From Hexactinellida sp. DTS-2022 (Eukaryota; Porifera; Hexactinellida), in the NCBI GenBank assembly GCA_028753945.1, contig JAPNXP010000012.1, forward strand, positions 2,418,001-2,482,000: 64,000 nt of DNA, in the 5' to 3' direction. The translations under genes and the position numbers were made by a program. Shown here piece after piece: positions 45,259-57,689 of this stretch; the stretch's first letter is position 1; every line of letters starts with the position of its first letter. Under the pieces are notes generated by a model. The model made no database searches. It saw only the letters and a program-made list of their open reading frames with translations, and had not been told where the DNA came from.

Positions 45259-46606
45259 CTAAGCTTATTAGTTTTAACTTTTAATATATGTTTTCATTGT
45301 AATGATTTTGATTTGCTTATTATCCAACTGGTTTTCAAGAATATTTGTTCCAAATATAGACTTATTTTATAGTTTACACACTATTCTTATATAAATTTGC
45401 CATTTTTCATATTGTATACGCAACAATGCAAATATTGCAATTATTCGAAAATATATAATAATAATATGGTATCACATTTCAAATATACGTTTAGATCAGT
45501 ATTATTGACAATTCTTAATACGTAGTGATTTTATTATTCACCGATTACTTCTAAATTTATTGTTTCTATTTCATGGTTATTTAAGGATTTGATATAAAAC
45601 GTTTTGGTGCTTAATATAACATATCTTATGCTTAATATTTAGAACTGTTTTAATTTAATTCATTTTATTTTTATGTATGTGCCGATGCCTCACAATAATT
45701 ATGTGGTCAAATGCCGTTCTTGCTATATTTATTGACCAGTCAGTTCAAAGTTTTGTATTCTGCTCAAGCACTATACAGTAAATACTATATGATCTTCAAA
45801 TATCATCTCTCAACCTAGAGATATGGCATGTCAGATCACTGGTTTCTTCAGAATGATATGATATATTGAAGATAGTTCAGAGGATGACATCGATAAATGC
45901 TAGTTCAATTCTTCAAAAACGCTTTGCCAACTCCAAAATATGTTTCAAAAAGAATATGTAAATACATCACTATAACGGAATAATAGCATTTAATGCTCAC
46001 TTAATTACTTCAACGTGCTATAAGCTATACCCACAGTCTCTTGAGTGAATTGCCTTACCTCATAATGACACTAAAATATCGAAATTTTAATGACTTCCAA
46101 CAAGCGAGTATCGATTTTTTGAAGAAATATAAATGTGCCTAACTTGCTACAAGATTAATCACTAAAGCTTTCTGGCCAACATCTTTCGAACGTCAAAATC
46201 TTATTTTTGCTCTCAATATTTTCTGCGAATCCACCAGTTCAACGATCAAGAATTAAGAATTTTATCTTAATTAGTTATTCAAGAACCAACTTTGTTGATG
46301 TGATTAAAAAACCTAAGAAAGATTTTATTTTTGAAACAGGCCTAACATGAATATTCATATCGATGATAATATTTCGGGACATTTTCTTACAATGATGCTT
46401 AATTTGTCTTTTCAGACTTGGACTGGCTAGATAAGGAAATCTCTTCATGAAAAGAAGGATGATAAAACTGAAGTGTCTGTGTAGTGCTTAATCTATAATA
46501 GTTTTTTAATCAAAGAATGTGGATTTATATATGGGGTATTCAACCATCGCGAGTCCAATGGGACCACTTTTGTGAATACACAATGCAAATAATTACAATC
46601 GGAGAC
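45259..46606. other. Downstream flank of RPA1, no gene seen
   Basis: AT-rich DNA, presumably including the RPA1 3' UTR. No element ends or coding motifs identified. Confidence 0.4.
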
Positions 46607-46681
46607 GTAGTTTAGCTTAGAATGAAATTTATAAACTGGCCTTCTCGGTGACACACACGGTCGTATAATAAGTAGGCCATG
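46607..46681. mobile_element. Right-end relic of a P-type element
   Basis: GTAGTTTAGCTTAGAATG, AACTGGCCTTCTCGG and AGTAGGCCATG align with the last 80 bp of the P element ending at 17634. No left end was found. Confidence 0.75.
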
Positions 46682-46827
46682 AACTACTATATAGTTCTGT
46701 CGAGTTGTCGAGAACGAACGACGGCTCAAATATCCACTATCCTAACTTCAAATCTAAACTCAAATAATCTAACATTGGATGACTTTATCAGTCCTTTTTC
46801 TATGATATCTCAAGAATTATTTTAATA

Positions 46828-47021
46828 CAGTCAGGTTCTTTTATTATGAACATTCAAGGGACCAAAAATTGTGTTCATAATAGAGAGACTTCATAATAAG
46901 CGAACTCAACTTAATACAAACCCTATGTAAGTTGTTAAATTGGGACCATAGGGCTTGTTCATAATAATAAATCTTCATATTGAGCAGACGAAATCTTGTT
47001 CATAATAAGTAGACCTGACGG
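46828..47021. mobile_element. pogo/Tigger-type MITE
   Basis: Ends CAGTCAGGTTC and, reversed from the right, CCGTCAGGTCT, both leading into TTATTATGAACA. TA lies at 46826-46827 and 47022-47023. TTCATAATA words repeat inside. Confidence 0.8.
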
Positions 47022-47241
47022 TATTTATATAATTTAAATAATCTTTAATTTACCTGATAACTGCTTCCACTCTTAACATTTTAGCCCTTAAATGGGGGAT
47101 ATTATGATCTTCAGATATGGTAGCATTTTAGTGCAGTACTACATGGTCTGTTTGACAGAGGAAAAATATATTAATCTATATCTTTTGGACTCAAAAAGTA
47201 CAAAATTCTAAAACTTAATTTTTTTTAAGTTAATAGGTTAA

Positions 47242-47344
47242 CCCTCGTCTGGCTAGGAATGAAAATTGAAACTGAAAGTTAATTGAATTTCAATTGAAAG
47301 TGGGGTTTTTCTATTTATACATTTTACCCCAAGCCAGCCGAGGG
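47242..47344. mobile_element. Short TTAA-type (piggyBac-like) MITE
   Basis: Ends CCCTCGTCTGGCT and AGCCAGCCGAGGG are inverted and abut TTAA at 47238-47241 and 47345-47348. CCC termini at TTAA are typical of piggyBac. Only 103 bp long. Confidence 0.8.
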
Positions 47345-47348
47345 TTAA

Positions 47349-48349
47349 GGATTTTAACTCTATGTTGCATTCCGATCAAGACAAAACAAACCTCGCAAGC
47401 AGAATCAACTAATTCATCAACAATTGATAGTCATAAGTGCACGAATACCATGTAACTTCTTGATTAAATTAGTATGTCACACTGGCGCGGTATTTCGAAA
47501 TAGGATGAAAATTATAACCATGGATTGCTTTATAATGTTGTTATATTTGAAGTCAGCACCCTCACAAACCTTGGAAAGCATTAAGAATTATTGCAATAAC
47601 GTTTCCATTGAGCTCCCACGTCTTAAATGAGATGATAATTGACATTCCAAAAAGGTTATGTTGGTTTTTCAGTCATGATATAATTTTGAATAATTTAGAT
47701 TACATCAAACGTTACGCCTATGATCAAATAGAATTTATTATTCTAATTTTAAACCAGCTTGTTTGTAAAACTGGTCTAAAATGATAGACCGCTTTACTAA
47801 GATATAGTACTTTTTTACCTTAACTTTCAGAACGTTTCTTTGCATTTTTCTAATACTTTTTTCTGCTCTAAAAAATACACAACTACGGTTTCAGTGTCAA
47901 CGATCATTTTTGGGATTGAAAAATGTCTCTTCGGTCATAATTTTCATAATTTTAATTTTCGAATTTTCGTAAGGGCTATGTAACCAATTGTCCTCTCTTC
48001 TAGCACCTCTTGAGACACTTGCTGAACAAGAATATGTTTCCAGTTAGGAACTCTCCTGTTACATGATGATGCTATGTTTACAGGCTGAATACGACTTCAC
48101 TAATGCAAGTTCTGGAAAGAAATTATTGCTAAGGGAAGCTACGGTCTCTTCTGCAATAAATTATCCTGTGATAAAGCTGCATTCTTAATGTGTTCTTTAC
48201 AAATTGGAAAGAAGAGAAACATCGATTTAAGAAGTTTATTACGCTCAGATGTCAATCTTCCAGGTTACAATCGAATAGCTGCCCAGCGATTTCAAATCTG
48301 CTTGACTAATTACATCTTTCCATTCAATAGAGAGATATATTAAGTAGGC
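47349..48349. other. No gene seen
   Basis: AT-rich; the plus-strand frame at 47424-47630 has no recognised motif. Confidence 0.4.
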
Positions 48350-49160
48350 CATGGCCTACTTAATATACGGCTATATATGTCGCCGAGAAGGCCATAAAAC
48401 AAAGAGGCCAGTTTCTAATTTTCAAAATGGAGAATTGATCTATATTCGAATAATTAGCAATGAATGATAGAGCTGAAAAGTGTATTATAACTATATAGGA
48501 ATATGGTATCCAGGTATACATAGCACCCTCCAGAATTGTGATATGTCATCATCTGATGACGTTATGGTAATTTTGGTTGAGAACTTCAATAATTTTTGAG
48601 ATAATGAGATTATTAACACTTAATTCATTGTTAGGTAATGACTCACTATCTCAAAAATTATAGTTAGGCATATAAAATGTATTATCGATGAATAGGAAGT
48701 TACTTATTCCGGATAGATCAGTACCAGCCTAGTTTACATAACATTCATAATTTTTGAGTTATGGCACATTTCAGGAAATGTTCATTTTCCATGGCAACCG
48801 AGGAATGTGTCAACATTCCATTTATAATTTCGATGTATTTTATTCTACTACTGGGTAACCATGTTCCAATTTTGAAAATTTATAACGCGTTTTACAATGT
48901 TAAAAGTATGCTAAAAAAACAAGATAATTCGCAACCAAAATTACCATAACGTCATCAGATGATGACATATCACAATTCTGGAGGGTGCTATGTATACCTG
49001 GATACCATATTCCTATATAGTTATAATACACTTTTCAGCTCTATCATTCATTGCTAATTATTCGAATATAGATCAATTCTCCATTTTGAAAATTAGAACT
49101 GGCCGCTTTGTTTTATGGCCTTCTCGGCGACATATATAGCCGTATATTAAGTAGGCCATG
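48350..49160. mobile_element. P-type MITE, long inverted repeats
   Basis: Ends CATGGCCTACTTAATATACG match the P element at 14069. Arms of roughly 200 bp or more (for example GGTATCCAGGTATACATAGC, ACCCTCCAGAATTGTGATA) are nearly perfect. The flanks AGTAGGC and GGTAGGC agree at 6 of 7 bases. The interior block ATGGCAACCGAGGAATGTGT links it to the giant palindrome at 39755. Non-coding. Confidence 0.9.
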
Positions 49161-49477
49161 GGTAGGCATTGGGCAATCTTGCAACAAGCTTCTGACTCGT
49201 ACAGCAAACAGGAGATTGACACCTGACAATGACAATGCCAGCAATTAGAAGATACGAAATTCAGATGGACTTGATGAAAAGGGCTGTCACCTAGTTTACC
49301 AGCAGCCAATCACCCCAAGATTTCAACGAAAAGTTTAACTATTCGGGTTTAAGGTAATTTCAATATCCGACATTGAAAACAAACTGAATTGGAAAAACCC
49401 ACTACTAAAATCTCCTTTCTCATATATAACCGTTGAGATATTATCTCTACTGAAACGAAGACAGTATTCGATATCTT

Positions 49478-49740
49478 ATGGATATACTAATCAATAAGGA
49501 GTCTACCCAGATAGCAGAAGATGGATTAGAACTAACTAGAGGAATTTGTCAAGTTGAAATTCAGAGTTCCAAATTGTTTGGGAAAATGGCTAAAATTCAT
49601 AGTGCAGCTGGAGGCGCATGTTGCCAGTTCTGCACAGCGATATTCAAACAAATTCATGATTCGGATTTGCCCAAGACTGGTTTCCAATTAATCTATCGAT
49701 AACAATGCCAAAGTTTTATTTGAAGAGGTTCAGCACACTC
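49478..49740 (+). pseudogene. Fragment of an uncharacterised transposase-like protein
   Basis: The frame to 49702 includes VEIQSSKLFGKMAKIHSAAG and GACCQFCTAIFKQIHDSDLP, and after a frameshift FPIN followed by a SIDNAKVLFEEV-like segment. The Gly-Ala-x-Cys-Gln-x-Cys-Thr-Ala pattern followed by KQIHD and GFPIN recalls a repeated uncharacterised invertebrate protein family. Only about 90 residues remain. The name of the superfamily is unknown to me. Confidence 0.35.
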
Positions 49741-50079
49741 AAAAAGTAATATATTGCCAGTTTAAATTGTATGTCTCTGCAAAGAAATTCAGAACGCTCC
49801 AAATCTTTGATGCTCCTGACTGGAAGTCCATATAAATATGGTATATTCTTGTCAGGAAAATTCAAATCGTCCCAAAATCGGTCTGAAATTCGGACAAAAG
49901 GACACCAGACCACGTGGCACCGGTAATTTTTAACGGGTATAAATATATTTGTTATACACTAGTATTCCTGGTAAGACCGTCTAAAATCGGCGCTGTTAGT
50001 TCCCTGAAGTTAGAACTAAGCTCTAAGGAAGTTTTTTTAGTTTTGTTTACTTCATCTAATTGTGCCACATGACACTTCC

Positions 50080-50573
50080 ATATGAATAAATTAATGAATA
50101 CTTTATTTTGAGAGGAAAGCCTAATCACATGAAGTGGTCTTCCTTAGGGTCCTCTTTTCTACATCGAATACAAAAACAAACATAAAATACATTTAAACAA
50201 GATCAAATTAACTGCTAACAGAGAAAAATGCTGAATGTTTTGTTGAGCATTGAGTTCCAATTTGGTAGTCCAGGATATTGTCAGAATTATAGAAAGAGTA
50301 GAGGAAGTAAAATGGAAAATACCATAAAATAATAATAGCTTAAAAGACGAAAGGTTCTAAGACTCAAGAGATTTTTTTGGAGAGAAAATACTGGAATAAG
50401 AGCTTTTTAAAGGTTTCGATAGAGTTAACTTCTTTAATAGAAGTAGGTAGGGAATTAAAATGCTCTGCAGCATCATAGGCAAAATACCTTTTGAATAGAG
50501 AGATATTCGCCCTAGGTATATAAAAGTTGCTTCTAGGAGCCCGGGATACCTGGTGAGTATTAACTAATAGCAA
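50080..50573 (-). pseudogene. LINE ORF2 C-terminal end plus 3' UTR (CR1/L2-like), 5'-truncated
   Basis: The minus-strand frame 50573-50364 reads RSNFYIPRANISLFKRYFAY, then NSLPTSIKEVNSIETFKKLL, the standard last segment of a CR1/L2-type reverse transcriptase ORF. About 280 bp of likely 3' UTR follow toward 50080. Everything upstream of this tail is missing, the usual result of abortive reverse transcription. It is a different lineage from the LINE at 7509, judging by its tail sequence. Confidence 0.75.
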
Positions 50574-51246
50574 TGTTTCATAGGATTATGATTCACTGTA
50601 TGACCCTGATTCAATCTACTGTTTAGTTTTTATGACGAGGTGTGTAAAGTTAGTAAAAACCATAGAATCTTCGAAGAGCTGGCACTTGTTTGCAGTAAGA
50701 TCTACCAGTCAATTCTTTGTGAATTTCCTTGGGCTAATATTTCTCCTACATTATACTAGCTGTTAGCACGTGTACCGTAAATCATCTCAACATTCAACGA
50801 TGCGCATGGACTAAATCTCTTATCTGAAGAAGGACTAGATGCTTCTAACAAATATATTCGAAGATACATATGTAGATCGTCTTTGTCTAAAGTTTTCATT
50901 TGAAGAAAATTTAAAGGATATATTTGTAAGAATGATTTCTCACTGTAATCCCATTCTCTTAATTAATCGCAAGTTTCCAATTCGAAAGCCTCCCTCGTGC
51001 CATAAAATTTAAAGTAACCAAGATATTCTGGTGAACAACCTTAATGATAATGATGATGATAATATTAATGATTAATTGATTAATAATTTGGTTTGTATGT
51101 ATTTTCTTTATTTCTTGCCTTAATTTATATTATTTAAAATAAGGTGATAATTCACAAAACGATTGGTACAAAATTGCATTCAAATTTACATAATATGGTT
51201 GATCAATTAAAGTATACATGTAATTAATTTTCAAACTTGCTCACAC
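50574..51246. other. No gene seen
   Basis: AT-rich flank; it may hold more LINE-derived sequence, but nothing recognisable. Confidence 0.35.
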
Positions 51247-52032
51247 CATGGCCTACTATAGTATACGGCTAGATAAGTCAAGTATTTGCCATTTTATTTC
51301 CAGGCCAGTGTTTACTTTCTAATTGCTCGTAAAATAAATTACCTATCGTCATGGAATAAACTAAACTTAGGTTTTCAAATACGCCGGAAACATCTAAAAT
51401 ACTTTTGAGAATGATTTCTCATCGGATTTAACCACAATGACGTAATCAAATATGCATACCCATATATGGTAATTAATACTAATTATGAAGTAGAGATTTT
51501 GTGAACATTAGCTAAATAAGTCCCAAGAACGGTCATTAAACTGACTGGGCAACATGTACGTCGTCAAACAGTACTTTTAAGACTTAGATTAAAATCTAAC
51601 TATACATTTCAAAAAAATACAAAACATATGGTTTGATAACAATAGCATAATTATTTACTTACATTGACGTTGAAAAGAATTTGAGTGAAAGGAATGACAT
51701 AATTTGTTACTGTAGTTAGTTTTTTTACAAGAAAAATGCATTAGGATAAAAACGGCGAAGTTGGATTCTCAAATTATCTAAAAAATTAACATTTATTTAA
51801 CATCATTACCATATATGGGTATGCATATTTGATTACGTCATTGTGGTTAAATCCGATGAGAAATCATTCTCAAAAGTATTTTAGATGTTTCCAGCGTATT
51901 TGAAAACCTAAGTTTAGTTTATTCCATGACAATAGGTGATTTATTTTACGAGCAATTAGAAAAGTAAACACTGGCCTGGAAATAAAATGGCAAATACTTG
52001 ACTTATCTAGCCGTATTATATAGTAGGCCATG
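51247..52032. mobile_element. P-type MITE with about 235-bp inverted arms
   Basis: Ends CATGGCCTACTATAGTATAC and, reversed from the right, CATGGCCTACTATATAATAC. Arms 51247-51480 and about 51800-52032 share CTTAGGTTTTCAAATACGC, ATCATTCTCAAAAGTATTTT-type blocks and ATGCATACCCATATATGG. The 7-bp duplication CTCACAC is exact. Non-coding; the minus frame at 51870-52067 is arm sequence. Confidence 0.92.
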
Positions 52033-52319
52033 CTCACACTAATGAGAGCATAATAGAAAGTATCCAAAATGACGTAATAACTAAGTTCTGAAGCGATATA
52101 AAAAAATCTGATTATACCAATAGATTTACAGGTACTATTTCTCAGGAAAATAATATACCGTAGTTTAATTTCTGACTCAAATAGCTACTTCAAGATTATG
52201 ATCATTTCGTGCCAAATTTGTGTTATTTTGTTCGATATATTCGACAATTTTGGAATACATGTAGTGCCTGTATCTATACCCTTAAAACACAAACCTGATT
52301 GTGTGTGTATATGTATATA

Positions 52320-52515
52320 TTAGCTTGTATTTCCGAGTTGATTGAAGAAACTGGATGGTTTCCAAATTGGCATATGGGGATAACTTTTGGCACCCGCCAA
52401 CAAGTTGAATTTTCCACTAAATAATTTTCACACCTCGACTAGTTATTACGTCATTGTCACATTTCGAGAAGCATGAAAATTCACTCAATCGCACATAATT
52501 CCCGGCCCTCTAAGA
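52320..52515. repeat. Dispersed repeat, copy B (matches 24870-25072)
   Basis: Same orientation and order of blocks as copy A: GAGTTGATTGAAGAAACTGG, CACCCGCCAACAAGTTGA, ACGTCATTGTCACATTTCGA. About 80-90% similar by eye. Type unknown. Confidence 0.6.
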
Positions 52516-52539
52516 GATAAAAATCAGAAAATTTAATTG

Positions 52540-52925
52540 AATATGTACATTAATGATGCGGACACGTTGGTCACACCCAGAAGTGCGGCACTTGCGGCAA
52601 AGGCTGCACCCAAATATTTGTGCCCAGAAAAATGCCCATTAGTATAATAATATAGTCCCGAAATGCCACAACCATAATCTACCACTGCCACACCTTCATG
52701 CAGGCCTAGCTACTCCTCTGGTCACACCAGATTGCTAATATGCTTACTCATTATCTCATGATGACGTAATTACTAAAGATTTCATTGTTAAATTTATTAT
52801 TTAGCCTATTTATGGTTTGTAATCAATGTTAGAGTATATAAACCACTCACCACTCGTGAAGCGGTTGAAATGTGTTGTGTTCTGGCTCGAGCGACTTAGT
52901 ATTGATTAAACTGTTAGCACTAGAC
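52540..52925. repeat. Dispersed repeat, interrupted by a hAT MITE; inverted copy at 59640-59835
   Basis: GGTCACACCAGATTGCTAAT, GCTTACTCATTATCTC, TATTTAGCCTATTTATG and TATATAAACCACTCACCA occur in the same order, reversed, at 59835-59640. The MITE at 52578 is inserted at GTCACACC. Coding potential and ends not seen. Confidence 0.55.
52578..52720. mobile_element. hAT-type MITE, short copy of the 53211-53552 family
   Basis: Starts CAGAAGTGCGGCAC and ends CCTAGCTACTCCTCTG. The 8-bp duplication GTCACACC is exact at 52570-52577 and 52721-52728. It shares ACCATAATCTACCACTGCC with the family member at 53211. Confidence 0.88.
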
Positions 52926-53210
52926 ATGATTGAGATTTCAATTACTTTATATTAGGAATGTACACCGTGACTACTAACATAAATGAAACTACATCATGTT
53001 CTACATTCTATGTATCTTTGAATCCTACCTTCTGAGTGAGAATCTACTAGATCCAATTTGGAATTGGAGTGTTTTACAAAAGGTTCTGAATTAAAAATTT
53101 TGAAGATATTTTCTCAGGGAAATGTGTTGTTTATCTACACTACATTGGAAAGTTTTGAGATTTCCGTTTCAACTATTTGGCAGTATGTAGCATCATGTGT
53201 ACCTCCCACA

Positions 53211-53552
53211 TAGGCGTAGCCTGGGTGCGGCACTTGGTGCACAGGCCGCACCCAAAAAGTTTTTGCCCACAAAAAACCCACTCAGGGTTTGATACAGAAA
53301 CTTTTCCTGGGGGATGGGTACTTTCCTAGAAACAGACTATTCCTTTGGATAAAGGAGCACCATCTACATGTATAGTCCAAAATAAGACCACTCCTGGGAT
53401 GGGGGCATCTTTCCTGGGTTTGAGGGGGGGAGTAATCCCAGGCCCTCCCCCTCTGTATCACACCCTGCCACTAGTATAATACTATAGTGCGGAAATTCCG
53501 CAACCATAATCTACCAGTGCCGCACCTTCATGCAGGCCTAGCTACACCTCTG
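53211..53552. mobile_element. hAT-type MITE
   Basis: TAGGCGTAGCCTGGGTGCGG faces, from the right, CAGAGGTGTAGCTAGGCCTG. The 8-bp duplication CTCCCACA is exact at 53203-53210 and 53553-53560. The left terminus seems to have lost its first bases. GC-rich interior, non-coding. Confidence 0.85.
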
Positions 53553-53570
53553 CTCCCACAATCCTGTACT

Positions 53571-53850
53571 CAGTGGCGGACACTAGGGGGGGCGAGGGGG
53601 GGCGGTCGCCCCCCCAATAATTTCGAAAGAATAAAGTTTAAATAAATTTGAGTCAAATCTTTTACTTTAAAAGTGGAAGGAGTGCGTACAAATTGTAATA
53701 GAAACAACAACACCAAAATAGCATAATTATATAGCGACTGAAAGTGAAAGTGTGATGAGTCCCAACTAATTTCGTCCCCCCAATATTTAATTTCGCCCCC
53801 CCCAATATTTAATTTCGCCCCCCCAATATTTCGTCAAGTGTCCGCCACTG
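53571..53850. mobile_element. hAT-type MITE built from CCCCCCAATAATTTCG words
   Basis: Ends CAGTGGCGGACACT and AGTGTCCGCCACTG are inverted. The 8-bp duplication CCTGTACT is exact at 53563-53570 and 53851-53858. It begins only 10 bp after the previous MITE's duplication. Repeated TTTCGCCCCCCCAATATTTAA units lie at the right. Confidence 0.95.
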
Positions 53851-54030
53851 CCTGTACTACCCAAAATGGTGTTGTAAGAAATCATGTGTTCTATGGAATA
53901 GATTGAAGCGAAAATACTCAACCACAATTGACAGTAAGATCCGACCTGCACCCCGATCCTCCCCTTCCTGAAGAATAGGATAAATATGTTAGTAATTATT
54001 GTCTAGTATAATATCCGCTAGCAACCCCAC

Positions 54031-54443
54031 CAGTGGTGTTTTGCCAAAAATGAAGTGGGCCCGCTCCCTATTCAAATTTAGCATTTTCTTAGAAAACATA
54101 GGTGAAAACGGCCCCCAATAATGAAGTGGGGGGCCCATGTACATGCCATAGGTTCATGCCAAAGCCAAAATCTAGGAACTTTGTTCATGATATGTCAACA
54201 CTGCTCAAATTTCACATATAAACTATTATAGGATGATAGGAAATTTTGAAATTTTCAAAAAATCATCGTAAATCTGTTTTAATAGATCCATAGAGAACTA
54301 TAATGATATTAAATATGGATAAGTTAAAATGGCGACATTTTTAACTTGATGTTACATTCTATAGATAACTGATAGGAAGGAGCGCCCGCCCTGAGATATA
54401 AGCGCGACCCCGAGCCCCCCCCAAAAAAAATAAAACATCACTG
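54031..54443. mobile_element. hAT-type MITE
   Basis: Starts CAGTGGTGTTTTG and ends AAAACATCACTG. The 8-bp duplication AACCCCAC is exact at 54023-54030 and 54444-54451. AATGAAGTGGG occurs twice. Non-coding. Confidence 0.88.
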
Positions 54444-54451
54444 AACCCCAC

Positions 54452-56020
54452 ATTACAATCTAACTAGTGAATAAGGTACGCACATTATACTACTTATTGT
54501 TTCCTTCGCCCCGATTAAGGATGACTGCTTACATAGTTTGGGGCGTCTAATGCCATCATACGTACATGTAACAATGTTCGCCTATCAGCAGATAACTAAA
54601 AAAATGAACTTCAGCAGTAGCAGAATAGACTGAATAACCCAGTTCCATCATAATCAATACGCCACTTGTCAACTCCGTGCGACGCCCGTGTATTATAGCT
54701 ACTTTCTATAAAAGACATCCGTGATAGGATCAAACAGTATTCATTCAAACATTCTGGTTGCATCCCCTGAAATATAACAGCACCTGCCGTTGCACCCCCT
54801 CTTTTGATGAGCTAGCGCCGCCAATGGAGATTTCAAGGCTAATTATGGCCATAACGCTGTGGGAGGTAATCATAAATAGGCTTATTTAGGTGAAAGGTCC
54901 AACTCGCGTAATATCCCCCCATATAAGGCTACTGCACTTGTGTTAATAAAATACGCCAATAGGTTGCTTGCGTAAAAACGTTCCAAGAGTAACTCCAGGG
55001 GGAAGTCACGTAAAATTCCCCCATGAGTTACTCTAGGGATTGGTCGCGTAAAATGCCCCCAAGAGTAACTCTAGGCATTTTCACCAATTTTACGTAAATG
55101 TGTGTACGACCCATTTATAGCTATACGGTATCCTATGAATGATCAATACCCTCGGAAAATCAATGATGTTCCCGGTTATTATTTGAAGAAAAATACAGTG
55201 CATAATTTTAGTCTTAGCATCGATTATGCATTGTTGTTATTAAAACTTCTATAAAGTTTTATTAAAGGTTTCGAGCCCCCCCTCAGTTTTGTACTTTTTT
55301 AAAAGTTCGGCGCCCCTGGCTGTGATGTGACTCGATTATCACTGCGTTAGGAGCCTATAAACAGTTTCACCTTCTGACACTATCTCGTATAGCAGACGAA
55401 AACTCGCTTTGTTTATCGAAGCTGTATAGGATCTGTCAATAAGTTTTGTTAGTTCACTCAAACGCCTGCTCCTGCCCTGGCTTCCGGTTATAAAGGAGGC
55501 AATACTCCCCTACCAAAGGTATTAGCACAGATCAATGATTTCCGCAATCATCTTGTACATTCACCAACATTTCATTAGTAGTCCACACTAAATTTGCTTT
55601 CAATATGACGAGACTCATATATTGGCATATCAGGATTAAACTCAATAATAGCGCCGCTGAGAGCATTTAAGGGCCCCGGGAATATATACAGTGCATAGGA
55701 TGGGGCATGGGAAAAATTTGAATTGTTCCCAATTCCCGGATATAATTTTAATTGGATAAACACTGAATACAGTGCAGTTGCTTTATTATCAACTCTGGGT
55801 TTGTTGCAAAATAGTTGCTAATAGGCGAAGTTGCTAATAGGGGAATTTTCTTTAAAAAGCGTAAAACATGATTTACGTAGTTATTCGTCATTCTCATACT
55901 CTTAATTAATAAAGTAAGTACTAGAAGTGATAACTTATATAATGAGAAAACACATCCTCCTCACGGTATATTAACGGAGAACCCCACTATGGAAAGTAAA
56001 CATTTTGAAAATGAGAATAT
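54452..56020. other. No gene seen; one small tandem array
   Basis: Mixed composition with GC-rich patches that may be hAT MITE remains (GAGCCCCCCCTCAG at 55274, GTTCGGCGCCCCTGG at 55305). A GTTGCTAATAGG motif recurs at 55814 and 55830. A minus frame at 55575-55763 has no motif. Confidence 0.35.
54985..55085. repeat. Minisatellite, about 50-bp unit
   Basis: AAGAGTAACTC-AGGG, GTC-CGTAAAAT-CCCCCA occurs two to three times in a row (54988, 55023, 55061), with 10-20% divergence between units. Confidence 0.6.
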
Positions 56021-56021
56021 A

Positions 56022-56584
56022 CACTGGCCAGCCAAAAGTATTTGAACATTAGAGATTTTAATGCACACACAATACTCGTCTAGTAACTTATTAACGGCTA
56101 TCTAAACTACTCTGAAATTACTATAAATATCTTATTATAGATATCATCACAAAATATTATGATTTCAATTAAATTTACAAAATATCCTTGAAGTGGCATA
56201 AGTGTTTCTGCCACGTGCCACTTGTGGCATAAGTGGCACAAATTGAAATGTTACTGTATCACTGTAGAAAATATTCGGATTGATTTGAAATTTTGCACTT
56301 AGAGTAATTTAACCATGTGGAATTCAAATCTGCTATCAGAATGAATATATTAACATTGCATCTTAATGATCATAAATTAAATATTTAATTAGCTAATTCA
56401 AATATTTAATGAGTTTAACGCCTCCATAAATATTTATATTCTAAATTTTCCTGTTTTATTATACTTTACATATCGTTTCATGTAAATAGCCATTTTGTTG
56501 CATCTGCTAATGTTATTCTGCTGGTATAACCTCAAATGTCTGAATACAAATTATTGCTGTTCAAATACTTTTGGCCGGTTAGTG
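56022..56584. mobile_element. Complete mariner-type MITE, reference copy
   Basis: Ends CACTGGCCAGCCAAAAGTAT and, reversed from the right, CACTAACCGGCCAAAAGTAT. TA lies at 56020-56021 and 56585-56586. It includes a GTGCCACTTGTGGCATAAGT core. Partial copies occur at 13940-17844, 25195-25374 and 41430-41510. Confidence 0.88.
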
Positions 56585-56614
56585 TAAATACGTAATATTT
56601 AATACTCTAAAGTA

Positions 56615-57060
56615 CAGTCAAACCTCCAAGATCCGTACACCTCCTTCAACTGGGCAACATTTTTGTATAAGTTCAATATTTAGTCGCCTTTTTTTGGTTA
56701 TTAGCCCCAAATTTAATATATTTTTGAAGATTTGAATGTCAAACATGTTACTAAAAGTAAACCCTCCTTATCTGGGCAGTAAATATTGGTTTGGATTTGG
56801 CCATATGGAAATTTCGCTACTTTATATACAATTCATTTTCGAAATTTATGAACTCCTTGTGTAAAGTTACACCGTTTCCATGATCGGAGGACGCATCAGG
56901 CTAGAGACTAGAGTCCCCCTCGACAATAGTTTTGGAGATATCAGACCATAAACACTAGTTGATTATGCAATAAATCTTAAGGTTATTTCCGAGATCCGAG
57001 CAAATTCTAAGATCCTGGCACCCTCCGGACGAGGCTGCCCGGATAGGGGAGGTTCGACTG
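56615..57060. mobile_element. pogo/Tigger-type MITE
   Basis: Ends CAGTCAAACCTCCAAGATCC and, reversed from the right, CAGTCGAACCTCCCCTATCC. TA lies at 56613-56614 and 57061-57062. CTGGGCA and ATCCGAG-like words lie inside. Non-coding. Confidence 0.85.
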
Positions 57061-57437
57061 TATTGAAATCATGAAAGCATCAATCAATTTAGGAAGTCCT
57101 ATTTGGAAAAAAGATCAAGTCTAATGACCACCGTAAATGTTTTGACACAAAACGTATGTGTATGTGCAAATTTTTATAGTAAACCATTATTATTTTTTGT
57201 GCGAGTAATGTAATTGCAGTTCGTCTATTAGTAACTTTGAGTTGCAAGAGTGAACTTTTTTGTTTGTCTATTTGCAACTATGAGTTGCTTTTAGGGGAAC
57301 AGATCTACACTTGGGACCAGAATTAGGTTGCTAATAAACGAATATTGCTATTATATTGCTATTAAGCGAGTTGCTACTAGGGGAACTTTAATGTATAGAA
57401 TTCCTCATATATTTGATCGGGACTTGTAAATTGGTTA
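57061..57437. other. No gene seen; GTTGCTAATAGG motif cluster
   Basis: Several GTTGCTANTAGGGGAAC-like words (57288, 57329, 57369) match 55814-55845 and 59088-59110, probably an unresolved older repeat into which the IS630-like element inserted. Confidence 0.4.
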
Positions 57438-57459
57438 CTACTGTATTTCTCAGTCAATT

Positions 57460-57597
57460 ATCCGATTGGGTCAACCAATCATCCGATTCAGTCAACCAAT
57501 TATCCGATTGGGTCAACCAATCATCCGATTGGGTCAACCAATTATCCGACTCGGTCAACCAATTATCCGACTCGGTCAACCAATTATCCGAATCCAT
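57460..57597. repeat. Left array of 21-bp units in the transposon end
   Basis: Units of the type TCAACCAATTATCCGATTGGG and the same with ATC or CTCGG variants, seven in a row. They alternate between TCATCCGATT and TTATCCGATT forms. Translating them gives only a repeating heptapeptide frame, so this is DNA repeat and not protein. Confidence 0.9.
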
Positions 57598-57689
57598 TCT
57601 AAGGATGATAACGATATAGATAATGATAGTAATAAGACATAAATGATATATAATGGTAATAGTGTTGATAGAGATTAGTATATTAGGTA

